A DNA stretch of 35,156 nt from Alginatibacterium sediminis. Lineage in GTDB: Bacteria > Pseudomonadota > Gammaproteobacteria > Enterobacterales > Celerinatantimonadaceae. The first letter of the stretch is position 1. Each line of letters begins with the position of its first letter. Location of the stretch: positions 1 to 35,156 of the forward strand of contig NZ_RAQO01000011.1 in the NCBI RefSeq assembly GCF_003610775.1, given 5' to 3'. The position numbers and the translations under genes were made by a program. Positions 18,071-25,288 of this stretch are shown here, piece after piece. The notes beneath the pieces were generated by a model. That model did no database searches, was not told the DNA's origin, and saw only the letters and a program-made list of their open reading frames with translations.

Positions 18071-19456
18071 CTACATCAATTCGAATTTTGTTTCGGGGGG
18101 CGATAGAAGCAACTCTTGGATAATTGATAGAGCCGTCTCTAACTCCACATTGCTTTTCACTTGCCCTAAAGATAAACGTACATTATTTGGTATTGATTTT
18201 CGATTAATACAAAAATGTTCCGCATCTGCTACTTCAACACCTTTGAGCTTCGCTTGAGCTGCAAAGCTATGGCTGGTCCACATATCGGGTAATCGCAGCC
18301 AAACGTGAAGGCTGCCGTCATGATAGTGATAGTCAAAGGGTTTTAGAATATGCCGCAATAGCTGTGCGCGTTGTTGAAGTAGCTCGCGTTGTTGTTTAAG
18401 TGCTTGGTCTGCATATCCGCGCGTAATCCACTGCATGGCGAGGTCAACTAACATAGGGCTAGTATTCCAAGCGCTAGCACGAATAGCTGATTTAAAGCTT
18501 TCTATCATTGAGGCAGGGCAATGTAAAAACCCAAAGCGTAAACCTTTGAGCGCTCCTTTAGAGAATCCATTTAAATGAATAACACTGTCGGGGTCAAGAT
18601 TAATAAAACTAGTAGGGCGTTTCGCCGGAAGCAAACCGCATACGTCGTCTTCAATGATGGTCACTTTATGTTGTTGGCACAGCTCAAGGATTTGTTGTCT
18701 GCGGGTTAATGGCATAACCGCAGTTGTCGGGTTTTGCAAGGTTGGCGTTAGATAGATTGCTCGACAATGGTGCTTCTCAAGCTGAGTTTGTAAGTCATAA
18801 GGGCAAAGACCATCTTCATCTAAGCGCACTGGATATAAGCGTATATTTAACTGTTTGGCTAAAGTGATCAGTCCAGGGTAGACCTGCGCTTCGCACAACA
18901 ATGATTCTCCAACTAAATCTAAGGCATATATGGAAAGGTTTAAGCCGTGCTGTACACCGTAGCTAAAGAAAAGATGCTCTTCCTGCATGTTGATTCCATG
19001 ATTTAGCATCCATTGGCATAGGGTTTTCCTTGCTTGCAACGGACTTTGGCTAAAGTCGTCATCAAGTAGTTCTTCGAGGTAATCGTCTTGATCAAGGTAG
19101 CTGGAAAACAAGGTTTGTAGTTTGGGGGCTCGCTGCATATCGACAGCAGTGTTTTGCCACAGGCCTAAATGTTGTTGATCCGGTCTTTTCTCACCCCAGT
19201 AGTGACTACGCGCTTGTATGGATTTTACATAACTACCACTTCCGGTTCTTGTCTCTACTAGACCTTGTTGATGGGCCAACGCATAGGCTCGGGTAACAGT
19301 ACCAACCGTTATTTCAAGGTGCTCAGCCAACCGACGTTGGGTTGGTAGTTTGTCACCAGGTTTGAGTAATCCTGCTTCAATATGACTCCGAATTTGAAAG
19401 GCTATTTGCTCAGATTTGAGCCCGGTGTCGTTTAGCTTGCTCCAAATTGTCATCAT
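18071..19456 (-). CDS. MocR/PdxR-type GntR-aminotransferase regulator
   Basis: This 461-residue fusion has an N-terminal winged helix of the GntR family (IRSHIEAGLLKPGDKLPTQR, then RLAEHLEITVGTVTRAYALA) and a complete fold type I aminotransferase-like domain. The latter has TPTLQNPTTAVM, IIEDDVCGLL, and the PLP-lysine motif NGFSKGALKGLRFGF. MocR proteins use PLP or a PLP-amine adduct as effector. The start was set at ATG 19456, after AAGG; GTG 19459 and TTG 19480 are alternatives. It is divergent from a LysE-type exporter. The 110-bp gap holds a perfect palindrome and related half-sites, so this exporter is the likely target. Confidence 0.9.
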   Translation of the reverse strand: MMTIWSKLNDTGLKSEQIAFQIRSHIEAGLLKPGDKLPTQRRLAEHLEITVGTVTRAYALAHQQGLVETRTGSGSYVKSIQARSHYWGEKRPDQQHLGLWQNTAVDMQRAPKLQTLFSSYLDQDDYLEELLDDDFSQSPLQARKTLCQWMLNHGINMQEEHLFFSYGVQHGLNLSIYALDLVGESLLCEAQVYPGLITLAKQLNIRLYPVRLDEDGLCPYDLQTQLEKHHCRAIYLTPTLQNPTTAVMPLTRRQQILELCQQHKVTIIEDDVCGLLPAKRPTSFINLDPDSVIHLNGFSKGALKGLRFGFLHCPASMIESFKSAIRASAWNTSPMLVDLAMQWITRGYADQALKQQRELLQQRAQLLRHILKPFDYHYHDGSLHVWLRLPDMWTSHSFAAQAKLKGVEVADAEHFCINRKSIPNNVRLSLGQVKSNVELETALSIIQELLLSPPETKFELM

Positions 19457-19488
19457 CACAATAAACCTTTTGACTCTCAATAAGCTTC

Positions 19489-19518
19489 ATAATAGCGTGG
19501 ATTGTACGAGTTAAACAA
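19489..19518 (-). promoter_or_regulatory. mocR promoter
   Basis: On the minus strand the boxes are TTGTTT (19513-19518), an 18-bp spacer and TATTAT (19489-19494), about 30 bp before the start codon. An ATTGTA half-site (plus strand, 19501-19506) lies inside the spacer, which would allow autorepression. Confidence 0.55.
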
Positions 19519-19540
19519 GAATTTGTAGCGATTTTGCTAA

Positions 19541-19556
19541 ATTGTATCGATACAAT
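19541..19556. promoter_or_regulatory. Perfect 16-bp palindrome, probable MocR operator
   Basis: ATTGTATCGATACAAT is a perfect palindrome ending 9 bp before the lysE-family ATG. Related half-sites occur upstream in the same orientation: TTTGTA at 19522 and ATTGTA at 19501. They are spaced 19 and 21 bp apart, close to two helical turns each. GntR/MocR regulators commonly bind such combinations of direct and inverted repeats in divergent promoters. Confidence 0.7.
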
Positions 19557-19565
19557 GGAGTGGTT

Positions 19566-20165
19566 ATGGAACTTAAGATATTTTTAGCAATGATCGTGTT
19601 CGCCTTTGCAATGGCAGGTAGCCCAGGACCGAATAATGTACTACTGACTTTTTCAGGTGCTAATTTTGGGTATAAACGCAGCCTGCCGCAGTTAATTGGG
19701 ATTGTCCTTGGAATTGCTTCGATGATTTTGCTGATGGGAGCAGGGTTAAGTTGGGTATTTCAGTCCTATCCACTGATGCAATGGGGATTGAAAATATGCG
19801 GCAGCTTTTATTTAGCTTATCTGGCCTATCGCATACTCAAACAAAGTCAGACTCATTCATCTAAACGGCAGCAACAACGTCCCATGTTATTTCGTGAGTC
19901 TTTTATATTTCAGTACTTAAATCCGAAAGCGTGGTTAATGACATCTTCGGCGGTTGCAAGTTTCTCGATACCGGGTGAACAATATTGGATTTCAATTGCA
20001 AGCTTAGTATTGGCATTTGCGATTGTTAATCCTATTACAGGAAGTATCTGGCTTAGTTTTGGCCATTTTATAGCTTCTTTTCTTAGCCAACCTAAGACCA
20101 TGCGCTACTTTAATGTAGGGATGTCTAGCTTAACTTTGGCCTGTGTTGCACTGCTTTGGATGTGA
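19566..20165 (+). CDS. LysE/RhtB-family amino-acid exporter
   Basis: This 199-residue inner-membrane protein has five to six hydrophobic segments and the LysE family signature near the N-terminus: MAGSPGPNNVLLTFSGANFG. FQYLNPKAWLMTSSAV in the middle corresponds to the conserved NPKA(W/L) loop. Length fits RhtB/LysE exporters (about 200). The ATG is preceded by GGAG at five bases; an in-frame TTG at 19542 lies inside the operator palindrome and is unlikely. It is divergent from mocR, a common pairing in which a PLP-sensing regulator controls amino-acid efflux. It ends 10 bp from the convergent NifW-like gene. The substrate is unknown. Confidence 0.88.
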   Translation: MELKIFLAMIVFAFAMAGSPGPNNVLLTFSGANFGYKRSLPQLIGIVLGIASMILLMGAGLSWVFQSYPLMQWGLKICGSFYLAYLAYRILKQSQTHSSKRQQQRPMLFRESFIFQYLNPKAWLMTSSAVASFSIPGEQYWISIASLVLAFAIVNPITGSIWLSFGHFIASFLSQPKTMRYFNVGMSSLTLACVALLWM

Positions 20166-20175
20166 AACTAAATAC

Positions 20176-20484
20176 TTATCGCCGCTCACAAGAGGTACAT
20201 CCACGGCAAGCTTGGCGACCAGTTTGTAAATTTGTATTTGTTCGCTGGATACGACAATACGCGTTTTTTAAAGCTCGGCGGCATGAAAACCAGTCGTCAG
20301 CTTTACTCAATATTAGATACCCGTTAAATCTGCGCATGAGTTGCTGCTGATGCGCTTCGACAAACGAGCGGTCAGCATCAATTTCCAAATAGGCTAATAC
20401 CTCAGTCATATTTTCTAGCTGAGCTATATGTTCGAGTGTGCTTGGTTTGTGTTTGGCTAAACTGCCATGCGAAACATGAGTCAT
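20176..20484 (-). CDS. Small NifW-like protein with C-terminal CxxCxxC
   Basis: This 102-residue protein has no signal peptide. Residues about 22-55 (from LENMTEVLAYLEID through LMRRFNGYL) follow the NifW family pattern: an Ala/Glu-rich start, (F/Y)L.(I/E)..D...V, then a Leu/Arg/Phe helix ending RF..YL. RRALKNAYCRI comes next. NifW is known as a small nitrogenase-stabilising protein, but no nif gene is nearby. The tail holds CRGCTSC, a possible metal or Fe-S ligand set. Its ATG directly follows the qnr TAA (TAAATG), so the two are almost certainly co-transcribed and translationally coupled. The family call is from remembered pattern only and the role here is unknown. Confidence 0.55.
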   Translation of the reverse strand: MTHVSHGSLAKHKPSTLEHIAQLENMTEVLAYLEIDADRSFVEAHQQQLMRRFNGYLILSKADDWFSCRRALKNAYCRIQRTNTNLQTGRQACRGCTSCERR

Positions 20485-21135
20485 TTAGTAGACTATAATA
20501 CCGAGCTGATTTAGCAATTGTTCTTGTTGCCAGTCACTAATGCGCACGCCGTTAAGATTAACGTGCCGTATATTTAGCCCCTCTAGGTCGACGCGGCATA
20601 AATTGCAGTTTTCCATCTGAAACTGTCCCCATTGATCTTTAGAAAACTCACCACTACTAAGATCCGAGCCTTTTAAGGAAGCGCCACTTAAATTGGCACC
20701 ATTCCAACGATTTTCAAATAGTTCACAGTTTTCTAATACTTGACGCTCAAGATTGGCGTAGTTGAGATTACAGCCGGTAATGTAGGCAGAGCAAAAGTAC
20801 GAGCGATGAGAGATTAGATTGCTAAAGCTAGCTCGACCAAAGTTTGCTCCTTGAAGATTACAGCTTCGTAATTCGATACCAAAGCAATGCGCGCCAGCGA
20901 AATTGGCCAGACTCATATTACAATCTTGAAAACTAGCATCATTAAGTTTAGTAAACTCAAAGCTACAACCATGTTCAGAACCAGGCTCGATAAACGTGCA
21001 GTTTATAAATTTCGAATCTATTAAATTGGCACGCGAGAAGTCACACTCGAAGAACTTACAATTTTCGAATCGCTGCGAACTCAGGTCTTGCTCGGTAAAA
21101 TCTTGCTTAACATAACTATTGTTGCTGCTTGGCAT
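20485..21135 (-). CDS. qnr: Qnr-type pentapeptide repeat protein (chromosomal)
   Basis: This 216-residue pentapeptide-repeat protein has the full Qnr layout. A right-handed quadrilateral helix of A(D/N)LXX repeats covers almost the entire length, interrupted at about 48-56 (FIEPGSEHG, loop A) and about 105-118 (SHRSYFCSAYI, loop B). C-terminal VRISDWQQEQLL and a Gly-Ile-Ile-Val end complete it. Residues I recall as invariant in Qnr occur at the same numbers: G56, C72, C92, G96, F114, C115, S116, A117, L159. Qnr proteins bind DNA gyrase and topoisomerase IV and protect them from quinolones. There is no flanking integrase, IS or integron, so it looks like an intrinsic gene. AAGGAT lies ten bases before the ATG. 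Confidence 0.92.
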   Translation of the reverse strand: MPSSNNSYVKQDFTEQDLSSQRFENCKFFECDFSRANLIDSKFINCTFIEPGSEHGCSFEFTKLNDASFQDCNMSLANFAGAHCFGIELRSCNLQGANFGRASFSNLISHRSYFCSAYITGCNLNYANLERQVLENCELFENRWNGANLSGASLKGSDLSSGEFSKDQWGQFQMENCNLCRVDLEGLNIRHVNLNGVRISDWQQEQLLNQLGIIVY

Positions 21136-21266
21136 CGTTGTACTTATCCTTTTTTTGCCAATTTTACCTAAATCGAGTGCTTACTTAGCTGCTTAAGATC
21201 AAGCGTTCTTCTAAGTAATATAATGATAAAACCGCTGATTTAGTGACAGCTCAGATCCTGAGAAGC

Positions 21267-22184
21267 TTACTCGACGCTATCAAAGTAGTTCTGAAGCGCT
21301 TGGTGAATCAATTGGTTTAGTGGATTGCCACGTTTCGACTGCAAATACCCACCATTAACTTGTACCTGACGTTTATCTTTGGGTCCAGGGGGGAGCGGGT
21401 AGCTCGAGATTCCCTCACTCATGTTCGCAATGAACTTGCTACCAAAGAAAATCGCATCGGAGTGTTTGAGTTTATTGATTAAGACCCGAGTACTATGGGT
21501 CGCTAAGGATATTTTAGCTTCGTAACCTTTTGATGCATAAAGATCGCCAACTATAGAGCGTTTAGAATTAACGCCACTGACGATAATACGAGTCAGTGGT
21601 AGTTTGTGTATCGCCTCCCAATCACTGGTTTGACTCAGAACCGGATGGTTTTCTCGTGCAACTAAATATAGCTTGAGGTCAGTGAGTTTATGCTGATAGA
21701 TTTCCTGAGGAAGCGTGTAGGCTTCAAAGTGAACCATGTAGTCTATTTTGCCATTTAGCATTTCAGAAAGTGAGTTTTCTTGCCAATGGATGATTCTAAA
21801 ATCAGCTTTAGGTAACCGCTCTCTTAGTACGCTAAATATGCCATCACCATATTGGTCTAAAAAGAAAACATTTAGCGCGATAGTAATTTGGCCTTCAAAA
21901 CGCTCAGGTCTAAAGTTTTGGTACGATTCTACAACCTTAGCTAAAGGGTCGAGCATTTCGGCAACGGCTTCAGCTAGTTTTTCAGCAAGCTCGGAAGGCT
22001 CTAGGCCATGGGCTTTTCGAATAAATAGTTGATCGTCGAAGGTTTCTCTAAGTTTAGTGAGCCCTCGGCTTACGCTGGTTTGAGAAATACCCAGCTTTTC
22101 TGCCGCCGCATGGGTATTGCGAGTTTCGACAACAGCTTGCAGTAATTTCAACAAATTAAGGTCTAAATCGTGTAAATCTTTCAT
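21267..22184 (-). CDS. LysR-family transcriptional regulator
   Basis: This 305-residue regulator has an N-terminal LysR winged helix: LDLNLLKLLQAVVETRNTHA, AAEKLGISQTSVSRGLTKLR, then DDQLFIRKAHGLEPSELA. An effector-binding domain follows. The HTH variant resembles the LeuO/YbeF/NodD-type subgroup (DLNLL with ISQTSVSRGL). The ATG follows AGGA at seven bases. It lies upstream of qnr on the same strand with a 131-bp gap, so it may be independent of qnr. It shows no divergent partner, and its target and ligand are not evident. Confidence 0.88.
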   Translation of the reverse strand: MKDLHDLDLNLLKLLQAVVETRNTHAAAEKLGISQTSVSRGLTKLRETFDDQLFIRKAHGLEPSELAEKLAEAVAEMLDPLAKVVESYQNFRPERFEGQITIALNVFFLDQYGDGIFSVLRERLPKADFRIIHWQENSLSEMLNGKIDYMVHFEAYTLPQEIYQHKLTDLKLYLVARENHPVLSQTSDWEAIHKLPLTRIIVSGVNSKRSIVGDLYASKGYEAKISLATHSTRVLINKLKHSDAIFFGSKFIANMSEGISSYPLPPGPKDKRQVQVNGGYLQSKRGNPLNQLIHQALQNYFDSVE

Positions 22185-22319
22185 CCAGCATTCCTAGCAA
22201 AACCCATAATGGCGAAAGGAACCGATATCGTTCAATCGCAATTGAGTGGCTAGAGTAAGCTAAGACGGCGTCGAGATAAAATCCTATTAGAAAATTAGGC
22301 CATAATTCTGAACAACAGA

Positions 22320-22991
22320 CTAAAACTGAGTTGATTGTTTAACAGTTTTAAGCGCTAGATTACGCTTGATAACACGGGTCACTAAAGCCAGAAAAGCGAC
22401 TAGCATTAATGCCAAGCTTATAAGTACAAACCATTTGGTAATACCTTCTTGGTATTGAGATATATATGGATGTCGCATAAGCCACTTACCCGTCAACAAT
22501 AAGCTAACCACCCAAATAATTGAGCTGGACAAACTAATCACAAGGGTGCGCCAAAAACTAAGCTGAGCAACCCCCATTAACATGGGTGTCAGCACTCTCA
22601 CAAACGGAATAAATCGAGATACAAACAGCGATAAAAAGCCATACTTGTCGAGTAAATGTTTGGCCTTGGGCAAAGAGTCGTCAGGTAGTGTTGTTTCTAT
22701 CTTACGCATAAAACTAGTATTGTGTAGCCATCGTCCTTGAAAATAAGCAAACACGCTTCCAAGAAAGGCGCTAAAAGAAAGCGCAATGACCGCCGCTTGT
22801 AAATCTAGCGCTCCAATACCTACTAGGCCACCAACAAAAAGAACCAAACCATCGCCAGGTAATGGCAAAAATACCAGGCTCGACTCCACCAACAGTACGA
22901 TTGCCAGTAGCAGTAATAGAACTTGCAACGAACTAAGCGCTAATAAAGCATCAAAGTCTTGTTGCCAGATGGCGATAAAAATTTCTTGCAA
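22320..22991 (-). CDS. DedA-family membrane protein
   Basis: This 223-residue integral membrane protein of the DedA/VTT superfamily has several hydrophobic helices. The signature is the Arg-containing re-entrant segment FVSRFIPFVRVLTPMLMGVAQ and an earlier GDGLVLFVGGLVG. DedA proteins act in membrane-lipid (undecaprenyl phosphate or phospholipid) translocation and envelope homeostasis. The start is TTG, with GAGGAG seven bases upstream, so initiation is convincing in spite of the codon. chaA lies 54 bp upstream on the same strand, so the two may be co-transcribed. Confidence 0.88.
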   Translation of the reverse strand: MQEIFIAIWQQDFDALLALSSLQVLLLLLAIVLLVESSLVFLPLPGDGLVLFVGGLVGIGALDLQAAVIALSFSAFLGSVFAYFQGRWLHNTSFMRKIETTLPDDSLPKAKHLLDKYGFLSLFVSRFIPFVRVLTPMLMGVAQLSFWRTLVISLSSSIIWVVSLLLTGKWLMRHPYISQYQEGITKWFVLISLALMLVAFLALVTRVIKRNLALKTVKQSTQF

Positions 22992-23045
22992 AACAAACTC
23001 CTCAGTAAATCCACGATGGGCTAAAAACTCTTGAATCAGCCAAAC

Positions 23046-24137
23046 TTAATCAAACATTAAGACCACATAAGCGAAGAACAGTATTAGATGTGTGGCTCCG
23101 TTAAGGGTGTTGGTTTTGCCGCTACTAAAGCTAACTGCAGTCATGAGCAAGGTCGCAAGCAGAAGTACCATTTCTGCAGCCTCTAATCCCAAGCGGATCG
23201 GCTCATTCATTAAAGTGGATATCAGAAGAACCGCTGGTACGGTCAAGGCTATTGTGGCCAGTACTGAACCAAAAAATAAGTTCATTGCGCGTTGTAATTG
23301 ATTATTTAGAGCCGCTTTAACAGCTCCAACCGCTTCTGGTGCAAGTACAATTAGAGCGACTAGCAACCCTCCCAACGCAACCGGCGCACCCATTTCACCA
23401 ATGGCGGTGTCTATCGGTAATGCAAGACTTTTAGCCAGTAAAATCACGATGACCAAGTAGCTGAGCAGCATCAGACTATGGTAAGTGGTACTTTTTATTG
23501 GGCCGTAATGGTGCTCTTCGTCTTTATTATCTTCGTCGATAAAAAAATGGGTATGGCTGCGAGTTTGAATGAATAGGAAAACAGCATACAAGGCAATTGA
23601 CGCGATGACTAAGGTCAAGGTTAGGCTGGTGGACATATTTCCGAAAGCATCAACACTGGTGAAATTAGGTAGAATCAAACAAAGCATGGCCAATGGAATA
23701 ATCCCAACTAAATAGGATTTAATACCATCGAGGTTATAGGATTGGGTGTGGAACTTGATGCCACCGATCAACAAGGTAATGCCAACCAAGCCGTTGAGTA
23801 CCGCCATGATCACCGCAAACATTGTGTCTCTGGCCATTACTGGGTTGGCGTCTCCGGTCATCATGATGGATGAAATCATAATCACTTCGAGAGAAATCAC
23901 CGCCAGCGTAAGTATTAGGGTGCCATAGGGGTCGCCTAATTTAATAGCCAATGCGTCAGAGTGACGCACCACAGCAAAAATAGTGCTTAATACGATGAAA
24001 AATAAAACACCGGTTGTTGCCATGTAAGCTAGTGCTGGTAGACCAGATGTGAGTAGTTGATCGCCTACACTTTTAAAAAACACAACGGCAACGATACCGA
24101 TGATGAGTATGTATTCTTCTCGTAAAACTTTTAACAT
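23046..24137 (-). CDS. chaA: ChaA-type calcium (sodium, potassium):proton antiporter
   Basis: This 363-residue CaCA-superfamily antiporter has about eleven hydrophobic segments. The two duplicated alpha-repeats are visible: LGDPYGTLILTLAVISLEVIMI in the first half and LLVALIVLAPEAVGAVKAALNNQ in the second, with the conserved acidic residues of the transport path. Between the halves is an acidic, His-containing cytoplasmic loop (DEDNKDEEHHYG). ARDTMFAVIMAVLNGLVG is typical of ChaA. It would export Ca2+ or Na+/K+ in exchange for protons under salt or alkaline stress, fitting a marine host. dedA follows 54 bp downstream. Confidence 0.9.
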   Translation of the reverse strand: MLKVLREEYILIIGIVAVVFFKSVGDQLLTSGLPALAYMATTGVLFFIVLSTIFAVVRHSDALAIKLGDPYGTLILTLAVISLEVIMISSIMMTGDANPVMARDTMFAVIMAVLNGLVGITLLIGGIKFHTQSYNLDGIKSYLVGIIPLAMLCLILPNFTSVDAFGNMSTSLTLTLVIASIALYAVFLFIQTRSHTHFFIDEDNKDEEHHYGPIKSTTYHSLMLLSYLVIVILLAKSLALPIDTAIGEMGAPVALGGLLVALIVLAPEAVGAVKAALNNQLQRAMNLFFGSVLATIALTVPAVLLISTLMNEPIRLGLEAAEMVLLLATLLMTAVSFSSGKTNTLNGATHLILFFAYVVLMFD

Positions 24138-24382
24138 CTTGACCTCTTAGCTGTTTCTAACAATAAATTTTCGCTCTAGGCTCGTTTTCAATGGGACTGG
24201 GTAGGTTTTGTCGTTGGTACACAGGATTTATGCGTTTAATTTTGAACTAGGCAGGGCGTTAACAACATGAATTATAGAAATTCATATATGCACTAACGCC
24301 GCTGATATTGGTTTGTCATAGGTGCTTGTTTGGGAGTCCTAAAGTAACTTCAGCAATCCCAAGCTAGCGTGCGCAGTAGGGG
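24138..24382. other. chaA upstream region with nested dyad
   Basis: This 245-bp gap contains a nested inverted repeat. The outer arms are GGCGTTA (24255-24261) and TAACGCC (24294-24300); the inner arms are ATGAATT (24267-24273) and AATTCAT (24279-24285). No T run follows on either strand, so it is not a typical terminator for secF. The core AGAAATTCATAT (24276-24287) recurs upstream of secD at 27230-27241. No open reading frame is supported. Confidence 0.55.
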
Positions 24383-25288
24383 CTAAGGCATAGCGTCAAT
24401 CGGGTCTTTATCATCAACTACTTGATAGTGCTGCGCTTGTAGGCCCATCATTTTTGGTAGAACAGTTCCAATTGATATCGACGACCATGTGCCACTAGCG
24501 ATACCTAAACATAGGGCGATTGCGAATCCTTCTAACGCTGGGCCTCCAAGCAACCATAGTGCCGATACGGTGACTAAGGTGGTTCCGGAAGTGACAATGG
24601 TTCTTGATATTGTGGACGCGATAGATTGATCGAGTAATGTATCGATATCGCCGTTGGGTTGGGATCGAAGTACTTCTCTGATCCTATCTGAGATAATAAT
24701 TGAGTCATTGAGCGAGTAGCCCATGACAGCTAGTAAAGCCGCGAGTACGGTTAGATTGAATTCAAGCTGTAAACAAGCGAATAATCCTAAGACCAATAAT
24801 ATGTCATAACTTAGAGCAATAATTGAGCCTAAAGCCAAGCGCCACTCGAATCGATAACTTAAGTAGATCATGGTTAAAACAAAGCAAAGTAGGATTGCTA
24901 AGCTACCTTGTTCAATCATATCTTGACCCACTTGCGGGCCAATTACACTGCTGTTTAGAATTTGAAATTCGCTACTTAACAAGGCCACTGAATCGTTAAG
25001 CGCAGCAATTGAATCATTATCTTGCACGCCATAACGCAGCTGCCATTTCCCGTCACCCTGCATTGATAGTATTTGAACTTCATGACCGAGGTCGCTTTCT
25101 AAATGCGCTTTGATATCTGTCTGTTCTAAATTAGGGTCAAGTAAAATATCAGCGACTACGCCACCAGTAAAATCAAGGCCCCAGTTGTAGCCTCGTTCAA
25201 TCATGAAAAATAGGGACGCGAGCAAAAGAGCCACTGAAACCAAACTCATAAGACTGCGTACTTGGGTCAATCTATTGAAATTTTGCAT
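24383..25288 (-). CDS. secF: Protein translocase subunit SecF
   Basis: SecF, 301 residues, is part of the SecDF complex that uses the proton or sodium gradient to pull secreted proteins through SecYEG. One N-terminal transmembrane segment is followed by the WGLDFTGG motif and a short periplasmic domain. Five helices in the C-terminal half contain LAALLAVMGYSLNDSIIISDRIRE and TSGTTLVTVSALWLLGG. The ATG overlaps the secD stop codon by one base (TAATG) and has GAGGAG eight bases upstream. A longer frame from 25324 is not needed. It ends in an open 245-bp gap. Confidence 0.96.
   Translation of the reverse strand: MQNFNRLTQVRSLMSLVSVALLLASLFFMIERGYNWGLDFTGGVVADILLDPNLEQTDIKAHLESDLGHEVQILSMQGDGKWQLRYGVQDNDSIAALNDSVALLSSEFQILNSSVIGPQVGQDMIEQGSLAILLCFVLTMIYLSYRFEWRLALGSIIALSYDILLVLGLFACLQLEFNLTVLAALLAVMGYSLNDSIIISDRIREVLRSQPNGDIDTLLDQSIASTISRTIVTSGTTLVTVSALWLLGGPALEGFAIALCLGIASGTWSSISIGTVLPKMMGLQAQHYQVVDDKDPIDAMP

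Noticed and set aside
20176-20484. Reading the NifW-like gene as evidence for nitrogen fixation
   Set aside because: No other nif gene is in the window and similarity rests on a short pattern, so only a family resemblance is claimed.
21136-21266. LexA (SOS) box upstream of qnr, as known for qnrB
   Set aside because: The only candidate, CTG...CAG, has nine bases between the triplets instead of ten and lacks the AT-rich centre.
24254-24300. GGCGTTA...TAACGCC dyad considered as an integron attC site
   Set aside because: The arms are in the opposite order to attC core sites, the interval lacks the second pair of arms, and no integrase or cassette-like genes occur nearby.
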